Origin: Eublepharis macularius
Taxonomy: Eukaryota > Chordata > Lepidosauria > Squamata > Eublepharidae
NCBI RefSeq assembly: GCF_028583425.1
Contig: NC_072791.1
Span: 31,007,368-31,071,367 of the forward strand
Length of the DNA stretch: 64,000 bases
Reading direction: 5' to 3'
Positions 10,796 through 19,865 of this stretch are shown here, piece after piece (within the stretch, counting starts at the first letter, position 1; the number at the start of each line of letters is the position of its first letter). Both the position numbers and the translations under genes were made by a program. The notes beneath the pieces were generated by a model. That model was not told the DNA's origin, did not search any database, and saw only the letters and a list, made by a program, of their open reading frames with translations.

Positions 10796-13700
10796 TAGGG
10801 GTGTGCAAGCCAAAAATTTTCGGCTATAGCCGAAAGTAGAAAGCCGAAAGAAGATTCTCTATCGTTAAAGCCGAAAGCCGAAACAAGAATCTCTTTCGGC
10901 TTTCGGCTTTCGGGATTCTTTCGGCATTCTTTCGGCATTCTTTCGGCTTTTTTCTATGGGAAAATGCCTCCGTCTTCCAGGACGCCTGGAGGAGGCATTT
11001 TCCCACCGAATAAGCCCAAAATTGGTGGGGACCTTCCTCTAACCCTTCTCTAACAACCACCCAAGTTTCAGACAGATTGAACTTCCAAAGCAGGTCCCCC
11101 CATCCTCCCATAAGAAAGCGAAGGAGCAGCATATTGTTAGCATGCTGCTGCTCATCTTTCTTCATTATTTCCTATGGGGAAAAAATGAAGAGGCAGGCTT
11201 CCTTTGCCAGGGGTGGCATTTTGCATGCAAAATGCCCCCCAACCCTCTGGGGCCCTTCTCCCACCCCTCCTCCCACCCCCCACCAAGGCTCAGCCTGCTC
11301 CCACTTGGGGGGGGCATTTCATGGCCTCCCCAATTAGGTGCTCTGCTCTCATCTCTACCACTGACAGCTGGGGGAGGCTTGTCTTGCCAGGGGTGGCATT
11401 TTGCATGCAAAATGCCCCCCAGCCCTCAGGGGCCCTTCTCCCACCCTTCCTCCCACCCCCCACCAAGGCTCAGACTGCTCCCACTTGGGGGGGGCATTTC
11501 ATGGCCTCCCCAAGTAGGTCCTCTCAGCCCCTAAAGTCCACCCCTTACAGCCCCACACAAACCCAATTCCCCCCAGCTGCCACACACAGACCCAAATCCC
11601 CACATTAGCCCCTCACAGACCCAAATCCACCCCCACCTGCCCCATACCCATAACCCCAGGAACAGGCTGGCAAAGGCCAGCCCTCTCCCTTTGTTCCCTA
11701 TGCTGGGAACTAAACTCTCTTTCCCAGGGCAATTCTGCACAGCCCAGGGGTGCCACAATGGTGGGCACACTTCTGAGTGCCAGCTGGTCCCTGTGAAAGA
11801 GCACCTGAACCACAGACACCCTCCCTCAAATTCCCCCACCACCTACAGAGATGGCTGGCCAGCCAGCCCCATTGTTCCCTATGATGGGAACCAACTGCAC
11901 AACAAAGAATAAAACAAGAACAACACAAAATAAAGTTTTAAAAAAATATTTTCTCCCTTCCAAAGTACAAGTAGGCAAAGCATTATGACACATTACACCA
12001 GCAGTCCCCCACACAGAAAAATTAAAACAAAACTCACTTAACATCAGAGAATCACAAAACACGATTCCTGTCAAAAACACTTTATTTCTTGAACAGCTTT
12101 AGGTTACACAGCAGGGGGGAACACCAAAGGGCATGGCAGCACTATCTTACACAAAAATAACACAACTCACTTAACATCAGAGAATCACAAAAACACAATT
12201 CCTGGCAAAAACACTTTATTTCTTGAACAGCTTTAGGCTACACAGCAGGGGGGGGGGACACCAAAGGGCATGGAAGCAGTATCTTACACAAAAATAACAC
12301 AACTCACTTCACATTAAAGAATCACCCCAAAAATTGCTGTCAAAAGCACTTTATTTCTGTAACTGCTTTAGGTTACACAGTAGGAAGGCACCACAGAGCA
12401 GGAAAGCAGTGTACTACACAAAAATAACACAACTCACTTCACATCAGAGAATCACACAAACACAATTGCTGTCAAAAACGGTGAAGTGGGTTGTATTATT
12501 TTTTGTAGTACATTGCTATCATGCCCTGTTGTGCCCTCCTACTGTGTAACCTAAAGCTGTTCAAGAAATAAAGTGTTTTTGCCAGGAATTGTGTTTTTGT
12601 GATTCTCTGATGTTAAGTGAGTTGTGTTATTTTTGTGTAAGATAGTGCTGCCATGCCCTTTGGTGTTCCCCCCTGCTGTGTAACCTAAAGCTGTTCAAGA
12701 AATAAAGTGTTTTTGCCAGGAATTGTGTTTTTGTGATTCTCTGATGTTAAGTGAGTTGTGTTATTTTTGTGTAAGATAGTGCTGCCATGCCCTTTGGTGT
12801 TCCCCCCTGCTGTGTAACCTAAAGCTGTTCAAGAAATAAAGTGTTTTTGACAGGAATCGTGCTTTGTGATTCTCTGATATTAAGTGAGTTGTGTTATTTT
12901 TCTGTGTGGGGGACTGCTGGTGTAATGTGTCATAATGCTTTGCCTACTTGTACTTTGGAAGGGAGAAAAAAAATTTAAAACTTTATTTTGTGTTGTTCTT
13001 GTTTTATTCTTTGTTGTGCAGTTGGTTCCCATCATAGGGAACAATGGGGCTGGCTGGCCAGCCATCTCTGTAGGTGGTGGGGGAATTTGAGGGAGGGTGT
13101 CTGTGGTTCAGGTGCTCTTTCACAGGGACCAGCTGGCACTCAGAAGTGTGCCCACCATTGTGGCACCCCTGGGCTGTGCAGAATTGCCCTGGGAAAGAGA
13201 GTTTAGAAGTTCCCAGCATAGGGAACAAAGGGAGAGGGCTGGCCTTTGCCAGCCTGTTCCTGGGGTTATGGGTGTGGGGCAGGTGGGGGTGGATTTGGGT
13301 CTGTGAGGGGCTAATGTGGGGATTTGGGTCTGTGTGTGGCAGCTGGGGGGGAATTGGGTTTGTGTGGGGCTGTAAGGGGTGGACTTTAGGGGCTGAGAGG
13401 ACCTACTTGGGGAGGCCATGAAATGCCCCCCCAAGTGGGAGCAGTCTGAGCCTGGGTGGGGGGTGGGGGGAAGGGTGGGAGAAGGGCCCCTGAGGGCTGG
13501 GGGGCATTTTGCATGCAAAATGCCACCCCTGGCAACACAAGCCTCCCCCAGCTGTCAGTGGTAGAGATTAGAGCACCTACTTGGGGAGGCCATGAAATGG
13601 CCCCCCCAAGGGGGAGCAGGCTGAGCCTTGGTGGGGGGTGGGAGGAGGGGTGGGAGAAGGGCCCCTGAGGGTGAGGGGGCATTTTGCATGCAAAATGCCA

Positions 13701-14149
13701 CCCCTGGCAAAGGAAGCCTGCTTCTTCATTTTTTCCCCATAGGAAATAATGAAGAAGATGAGTAGCAGCATGCTAACAATATGCTGCTCCTTCGCTTTCT
13801 TATGGGAGGATGGGGGGACCTGCTTTGGGGGGCCATAACATGGCCCCCAAAGTCCAATCTGTCTGAAACGTGGGTGGTTGTTAGAGAAGGGTTAGAGGAA
13901 GGTCCCCACCAATTTTGGGCTTATTCGGTGGGAAAATGCCTCCCCCAGACGTCCGGGAAGACGGAGGCATTTTCCCATTGAAAAGCCGAAAGAAAGCCGA
14001 AAGAATCCCGAAACGTTTCGGCTTTTTTCTTTCGGCTACCCGAAACGTTTCGGCATTCCCCGAAACGTTTCGGCATTCCCCGAAAGAAGCCGAAACACTT
14101 TTGTTTCGGCATTCTTTCGGCATTCTGAATGCCGAAACGCACATCCCTA
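10796..14149. mobile_element. 3,354-bp palindromic hAT-like element
   Basis: Outer ends TAGGGGTGTGC and GCACATCCCTA are inverted repeats, flanked by identical 8-bp duplications CTGATCAC (10788-10795 and 14150-14157). The arms of about 1.65 kb (10796 to about 12480, and about 12485 to 14149) are highly similar in inverted orientation. From outside in, each arm has GCCGAAAG/TTTCGGC clusters, two blocks holding GGCATTTTGCATGCAAAATG, a CCCACC-rich stretch, a ~200-bp unique block, and about three ~134-bp tandem units. No transposase is recognised. Open frames inside mirror each other and are shadows of the palindrome. Confidence 0.85.
12068..12880. repeat. Inverted tandem array of ~134-bp units at the palindrome centre
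   Basis: The left half has units starting at about 12072, 12206, 12341 and a partial at 12473. The right half has the same units in reverse orientation (AAGTGTTTTTG recurring at about 12571, 12705, 12839). Each unit contains AAGAAATAAAGTGTTTTTG or its complement, so canonical AATAAA hexamers recur on the plus strand right of centre and on the minus strand left of centre. Confidence 0.8.
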
Positions 14150-14460
14150 CTGATCACCCCTCCTCATTTCCTCAGCATTCCCCCCACTGACCCCCAGCTG
14201 AGCAGGGCTAGAGGGCAGGTGACCTCCTTACATACAGCCCACCCTCCAAATCTGCCATTTCCTCTAGGGGAACTGATCTCCGTTTTGTTCGAGAACTCCA
14301 GGCCCCACCAGAATGTTGGTAACCCAGAGTTTGGGTGACCTTGAGCCAATCATAACCTACTAGCTGAACATACCTCACAGAGTTGTGATGATGAAATGGG
14401 GATAAAACATGTGTGGCTACCTAAGCTCCTTGAATAAAGCATGGGATAAAAATTAGGTTT

Positions 14461-15828
14461 ATGTTCTAAAAAGAAAAACCCTTAAAATTTTTCTGTTCTG
14501 GTCAACAGAGTTTTTCTCTTCACGTCCCTTTAAATTTCAGCAATATGGCCATATATGGTTTACTTGTCCAGGACAATAAATAAATAATGATGTAACAAAA
14601 AAGGTCAGCTTTGTGTCATGTCGCAAAGGGATGTTGAATAAAGTAAAGTTCTACAGATAATGCAGCAGAGAGAAACCTTCAGAGCATTAAAAGTCACTTT
14701 GCCATAAACTTCACACAGGAAATCTGAGATCCAGAGCAACTTATATTTTGGCTTGTAATCGGTGATCATGGGGTGATCCAGAAATAAACTCCAGACTTCA
14801 AAGAGGGAGAGAGTTCAGAGCTGCTCTGCAGTTTATCAACACACAGAGACGGGAGAGAGATGCTTCCGAGGGGATTTTCCGAAATAAGATTTCATCAAGA
14901 AAAATAACTCTGGGTAAACTTTCCTACAGAGACAATAAGGTAATGCATTTATGCTTGCTTTATATGTATTGATTTGGTCCGGAACATGAAATACGTTTAC
15001 AATATACATAGCTGTTCCTTTTTCCAAATGTTGCATTGCATTGAATTAGGCATAGAAAGTTATTACGTGTACAGTACATTGGAACACAGAAGACTTTTCA
15101 AGCAGAATTTATTTGATTTCTAAAATATAAACATGTGATTAATGGTTCTCCACCCCCACACCCACGCAGAGGCATATGGTTGGCATGTTTTATGTCTTTT
15201 CTTTCAAAGCATAATATGCTGAATTGGTAGATGCTAACATAGGAAGCTTATAATGCAGTCTTAAGAACACTTTCCTGGGAGAAAGGCCCACTGAACAGAC
15301 CTGAGAAGGAGTCTGAGTAGACCTGCTTAGGATTGCTCACATTTAGTGCCACCCTAAGCAAAGTTGTACCCAATGGGCTTGGAAGGATGTAACTCAGTTT
15401 ATGATCAGCACTGTGCATACGTACAGTTTCTGGCCACAGAACAGATTTTTGCAAGAAAATGGTAAAGAAATGTTAAGTTACAATTTCCTTCTTTCAGATT
15501 GTTTCAGATGCTGTCTGAAAATGCTACAAATGGCAGAGGGAAGCAATGCGCTAAGGTTTAATATAGTATAAGAGTGAAAACCAGTTGCATCAAAGTGTTT
15601 GAGCAAAATCAGGAACCAATGGCAGTGTGTGCGATGTGCCAAACTAATTTCATAAACAGTCCGATGTATCTAGGCAGCTGCAGACTGATGAGATTTGTTT
15701 ACTCAGAGATGTTTCATCATCTGGAAACTTCATTCCCTGTCTTTACCGGCTTGCGGCAATCATTGCGGCAAAAATATGTTTGTCTGCTCCTGAACTGTTA
15801 CATGCGGTCGATCTAAAAATATTAGCTT
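14461..15828. other. Intergenic, little recognised
   Basis: About 15250-15345 resembles the short AGTCTTAAG..CTTAGGATTGC palindromic MITE family. The rest shows no repeat or coding signature. Confidence 0.35.
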
Positions 15829-16030
15829 GGAAAGTTTGCATGCTCATCTATGTGTTTTGAAGTCAGATGCCTGAAAACAGATAACTCTTGCAGTGGCCAA
15901 TTCTGGTCAATAAATAGCAGAGTTTTGCAAAGTAACCAATGGGGAGGAGACCCAGGAAAAGGATTAAAAGAGATTAAATTTACCACTTACACAGAAGATG
16001 TTACAGTTTTTTTACTTTCTTCCAGCTCAC
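15829..16030 (+). repeat. Arm 1 of a 202-bp inverted duplication
   Basis: The sequence from GGAAAGTTTGCATGCTCATC to ACTTTCTTCCAGCTCAC recurs as its reverse complement at 18989-19190. I count about two mismatches over 202 bp. It contains an inverted CCAAT box, TAACCAATGGGGAGG. No transposon ends or target duplications are visible. Confidence 0.85.
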
Positions 16031-16057
16031 TTCCACTGAATCCAGAAATCCATATGA

Positions 16058-16060
<3 letters not shown>

Positions 16061-16115
<55 letters not shown>
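16061..16115. repeat. (AT)n microsatellite
   Basis: About 27 uninterrupted AT dinucleotides lie just beyond the end of inverted-duplication arm 1. The six-frame IYIYIY peptides are its translation. Confidence 0.95.
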
Positions 16116-16116
<1 letters not shown>

Positions 16117-16845
16117 GGACCTTGAATATGTGCAAATATTTCGCATCCCTATTTCCGGTCTGCACTCCCAACGGAGCGTATGTGCATTTCATTCCTGGGT
16201 TCACATGTGTGCTTTTAATCCTTCTGTTGTACATTTCTACATGGGAGCAAGTGCACACATATACAACTGTAGGCGCCCCAAATACAACTGCTAGATCAGG
16301 GTGTCAAGCTTCAGTACTGTACTCAGATAAAGAGATGCAAGTCCCAATGATATCAGAAGGACTTGCATGTGCCTAAAGGGAACAGAAATGTAGCCAAAGC
16401 AATTGCAGATATGAGGCTGGAATATAAAATATAAAATATAAAACGATGTCTATGGCACTTATTGCATATAGTTCTTCAAGGCTAGTTCTCATTAAAGATC
16501 TATAATAATCAATGAAACTAGCTTCCCACACTACCTTGTTCTTCTTTCCTGCGCTTGTACCCTCTATTGATGCATCCTCTGTTTTTTTGATTTTAGCAAA
16601 AAAGACACATCACATGACTGGAAGCTTACTGGGAGTTTGGTATATTCTGAATCTAGCTGAGACTTGTAAGGTTTGCCAGTTAGTTGTACTCTGCACTGGC
16701 ATCCTATCTTTTGGTCGCTGACCTACAAGGAAAATTATAGCACCTACTGAAGACTCAAAGCAAAGGACAACTTTGCTAAAGACAACTTTGATTCTTAGAC
16801 CCAAGCAACAAGCAACCTTACACTTGGATGGTGGTTATATATAAG

Positions 16846-17096
16846 GCTGCCAACTCCAGCTTGGGGAATTCCTGAATATTAGGGAACAGTGCCTGGGGAT
16901 GGCAAAATTTGGTGAAAAGAAGGAGGTGGTTGGGGATTGTAATGCCATAGTCTCTCCCCTGCCATTTCCTCCAGGGAAACTGCTCTTTGCAGTCTGGGGA
17001 CAGGGTTACTCTGAGCTATCGTTGCTACTGCAGCAGTGGGGAGAATTTTTTGTCATTCCAAGGGAACTCCAGGCCCCACCTGGAGGTGGCAGCCCT
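16846..17096. mobile_element. TAGGGTTGCC-family MITE
   Basis: Begins TAAGGCTGCCAACTCCAGCTTGGGG and ends CTGGAGGTGGCAGCCCTA, an inverted pair. Internal family blocks CCATTTCCTCCAGGGAAACTG and CCAGGCCCCACC are present. The flanking duplication is unclear. Confidence 0.65.
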
Positions 17097-17132
17097 AGCT
17101 GTATGCGACCTTAGCTGTGCTGCCTCTACAAC

Positions 17133-17566
17133 CAGGGCTCATTTTGAGGGGGAATGCACAGGAATGCAGTTCCGGCAGTTCACCAAAGAGGTCACATGTC
17201 AGGTGGCCCTGCCCACCTGACTCTTGGCCATTTTGGGCCCGTTTCATCCTGGATTGGGACCGAAATGGCCCGGACAGGTGGTGGATCACTCTTCTGCTCA
17301 GGAGCGGCCCGATCCTGACCGTTTGGGGCCCCTTTTCAGCTATTTTCTGCTCCTTTTTGCCATTTTGGGCCCAATTTTGGCCCTGAATGGCCAGGATTGG
17401 GTCCAAAACAGCCAGGATAGGTGATGTCAGGGGGTGTGGCATATGCAAATCAATTGTACTAATGACACATTTCTGGTAATGTCAAGGGGTGTGGCATATG
17501 CTAATGAGATGTGCTAATGAGTCATGCAAATGAGTTCCTCCAGCTCTTTTTCTACGAAATGACCCG
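17133..17566 (+). mobile_element. CAGGGCTCATTT-family hAT-like transposon, 434 bp
   Basis: Perfect 8-bp duplications TCTACAAC (17125-17132 and 17567-17574) flank a copy that starts CAGGGCTCATTTTGAGGGGG and ends TTTTTCTACGAAATGACCCG. Near the right end there are repeated GGGGTGTGGCATATGC and TGCTAATGA motifs. Two more copies lie at 43964-44411 (same orientation) and 63081-63371 (opposite). Confidence 0.9.
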
Positions 17567-18258
17567 TCTACAACTATATTGAAAGCCGGGTTTGTGTAGT
17601 GGCCCTAGTGGCAGATGCATTCTCTTCCAGTCCGTCCAGACAGTTGTTTCAGAGCCAATACACAAACCCATCTTGAGTCACACTTTGCCCCAGTGAAAGA
17701 GCTGCTGTAGCTTAGCGATGATATTCCTTACACAGTGACCTCCTGTAAGCTGTTTATTTTTCTTTATGTGTCATACAAAATACTTGGCAATATCTGCTGC
17801 AACCTGACCCAAGTGGAGTATTTTTAAAAAGTGACACAACTCAGAAAGGGGAGGGAGAGTTAACAGCTGACATGTGACAGCTCTAACAAGAGGCCCCTTT
17901 TTAATTTTCTAGAAAGCACAGCAACCTGAAACTTAATACAAACTATTGGGAATAATCTACCCTAGCAGTTGTTGATTTTAAAAAATGTCTTATAATATTG
18001 CACAATTAAAAAAAAATCCCCCTCGGGTTTCATACTTGTTCCTTCAACAAAGGCCTACTTCCTCAAATAAAGTTGCATTTGCTAACAGCAACTTGGTGTG
18101 TATGTCAAGCTGCTTCCACATAGAGGTGATTTTCTGTGTAATTCTAATTACTGCTGGGAAAGCAAAGGCAACGGAGTGCCCACACAGCCGTTCCCCCTGC
18201 ACTTTATTTACCTCTGCCCTTCATGGCCACCATCCCCCCTTCACTGTCCACCATGTGA

Positions 18259-18510
18259 AGACAGCCAGTTTGCTGTAGTGGTTAAGACCAGCAGGACTCT
18301 AATATGGAGAACCAGGTTTGATTCCCCAGTCCTCCGCTTGAAACCAGCTGGATGACCTTGGGTCAGTCACAGGTCTTTGGAGCTCTCTCAGCCCCACCCA
18401 CCTCACAGGGTGATTGTCGTGAGGATAATAACACATTTTGTAAAGTTAAGTTGTCCTGAAAGGTGGTATATAAATCAAATACTGATGTTGCTGTTGTTGT
18501 TATTATTAAA
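18259..18510 (+). mobile_element. Sauria-type SINE
   Basis: A tRNA-like head (AGCCAGTTTGCTGTAGTGGTTAAG as A-box region, GGTTTGATTCCC as B box) is followed by GGATGACCTTGGGTCAGTCA, CACCTCACAGGGTGATTGT and a BovB-like tail ending in TTGTTGTTATTATT. The order and tail match the Sauria SINE family of squamates. Confidence 0.85.
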
Positions 18511-18988
18511 AAATCAAAAATTGCTAGATCACTATAGTGTTCTAAAGTTATAATAATCTTTTGCCACAAGCTACCAGTTTCTAATTTTCATCCAGTTGCC
18601 TAGATTAAAAAGCCCTTTGGGGGGGGGGGGGCTAGAAACCTCTTGCTTAAAAAAACCCTGTCTTCTTTACTTCTTTAAAAAATATGACTGCAATCTAGCC
18701 ATAGGGGAGTCATGAGGGAAATGGTGGCTATGTGGGTTGAGGAACTGATATGGGTGGGACCTGCAAAAAGGCACCCCATTCCCATCCATTGAAGGCACTT
18801 TGATTGCGATCTTCCCCGAAAGACTATGCCAAAGCAGGTTTGGGAAAGACTGCTGCAAAATGGGAGGAAAACACAGATGTGGTAGGAACGAAGGCTGTTG
18901 TGTGGATTCTCTTGAAAACAGTTGCTGCTATAATGGAGCCAAGACAGAGCAAATCATCCACATGGAAAAAGCATAAGGATGTGCAGAG

Positions 18989-19190
18989 GTGAGCTGGAAG
19001 AAAGTAAAAAAACTGTAACATCTTCTGTGTAAGTGGTAAATTTAATCTCTTTTAATCCTTTTCCTGGGTCCCCTCCCCATTGGTTACTTTGCAAAACCCT
19101 GCTATTTATTGACCAGAATTGGCCACTGCAAGAGTTATCTGTTTTCAGGCATCTGACTTCAAAACACATAGATGAGCACGCAAACTTTCC
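18989..19190 (-). repeat. Arm 2 of the 202-bp inverted duplication, upstream of the ASB2 beta exon
   Basis: Reverse complement of 15829-16030 with about 99% identity. It lies 446 bp upstream of the beta start codon. It carries CCCATTGGTTACTTTGC (inverted CCAAT box) and CTGCTATTTATTGACC, which is close to a MEF2-like site. It could therefore include ASB2 beta promoter or 5' UTR sequence that was copied to 15829-16030. The regulatory reading is inference. Confidence 0.8.
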
Positions 19191-19635
19191 TCATGCTAGA
19201 AACAGATCATTAATACAACTAAAAAGAGATAGAAACTCCCTCAGTTAGAAGTCTGAATAGAAAAAACTTTTTGGCCTGCTGTCTAAAGGAAAGTAAGGTA
19301 CTATCGCGAACAGGACCTAAGCATCATTTCACTGGGTCCAGCACTAATTTTTAAAATGGCCTCCATAACACGATTCTATCTTGTTCATGAATCATGATAG
19401 AAAATTTTTGTTTTATTTCTGAAAAAAAAGACTTACACAGATTGTCTGGAGAGGATTATGTTGTTCTTATATTTCCAAGTTTCTCGTTAAGCAAAAACTA
19501 GAGATTGTGTGTTCAAATTCCACCTCAGTGGAAAGCATAATACCAGTATGAACACACACAAATTTCATTTGCATATATTCTAGGTTTTCCTTTCCTACCA
19601 TTGCCTCTGACTCCTTGTGAACAAGACAGAAGAAA

Positions 19636-19865
19636 ATGACAACGCAGGTCACAGTGGCAAGAAATTCACAGACAGGGGCAATAAACCATGAAGACTACAG
19701 TCTCTACAGCAGCATGAGCGAAGAGGAGCTCATCGAGATGGCCATAGAGCAGAGTCTCACGGAAGGTCCATCAGAGCCAACAGCTGCCAAGACAGCATCC
19801 AGAGAGCAGGCTGTGCCCAGTGAACCTTACTATAGCCAGAATTTTTATCTTTACCCTTGGCAAAG
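19636..19865 (+). CDS. ASB2: ASB2 coding exon 1-beta (UIM-containing isoform start)
   Basis: Encodes 76 residues plus two bases, ending in ..FYLYPWQ and a split Arg codon before the donor AAAG|GTAAGT. The stretch MSEEELIEMAIEQSL (about residues 27-41) is a ubiquitin-interacting motif with the acidic run, central Ala and terminal Ser. It matches the muscle-type beta isoform of mammals (..EEYSLYSSLSEDEL.. and ..HFYPWTR). The first ATG follows AGACAGAAGAAA. Upstream untranslated exons cannot be located. Confidence 0.93.

Larger units (their letters stand above)
10309..14230. mobile_element. AAGTGATGTCA-family element, itself interrupted twice
   Basis: Begins CAGGGTTGCCCACTCATGG and contains the small palindrome AAAACTCTATGGTTTAGCCATAGAGTTTT and several GTGACATCA motifs. 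Copies of the family are at 26293-26580 and 32193-32683. Candidate flanking duplications are CATAAAGT (10301-10308) and CATACAGC (14231-14238), 6 of 8 matching. The right boundary is therefore approximate. Confidence 0.5.
10196..14327. mobile_element. TAGGGTTGCC-family MITE, interrupted; outer shell of the nest
   Basis: The left part (10196-10308) runs TAGGGTTGCCAACTCTG through AATGCCATAAAGT. The right part (14239-14327) resumes with CCACCCTCC, CCATTTCCTCTAGGGGAACTG and ends TTGGTAACCC. Flanking 8-mers AGCTTGGG (10188-10195) and AGTTTGGG (14328-14335) differ at one base. The family's normal internal junction (..CATAAAGTTCACCCTCC.., seen at about 32815) is where the next element is inserted. 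Confidence 0.7.
10130..14460 (+). mobile_element. Sauria-type SINE split by a ~4.1-kb nested insertion
   Basis: The left piece (about 10130-10195) ends with a B-box-like GTTCAAGT and a ..CATAAAGCTTGGG segment. The right piece (14328-14460) resumes with TTTGGGTGACCTTGAGCC, CTCACAGAGTTGTGATGA and a BovB-like tail. Read together they follow the usual order of this SINE family (compare 18259-18510). The inserted material starts with the MITE at 10196. Confidence 0.6.

Noticed and set aside
12068-12880. Regular repeats suggestive of a CRISPR-like array
   Set aside because: Units are ~134 bp with no short repeat/unique spacer pattern, and the host is a vertebrate.
11142-13682. Proline-rich 100-134-aa frames repeated on both strands
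   Set aside because: They are mirrored copies within the 3.35-kb palindrome and follow its tandem and CCC-rich repeats.
16001-16258. IYIYIY-rich peptides
   Set aside because: Translation of an (AT)n microsatellite.
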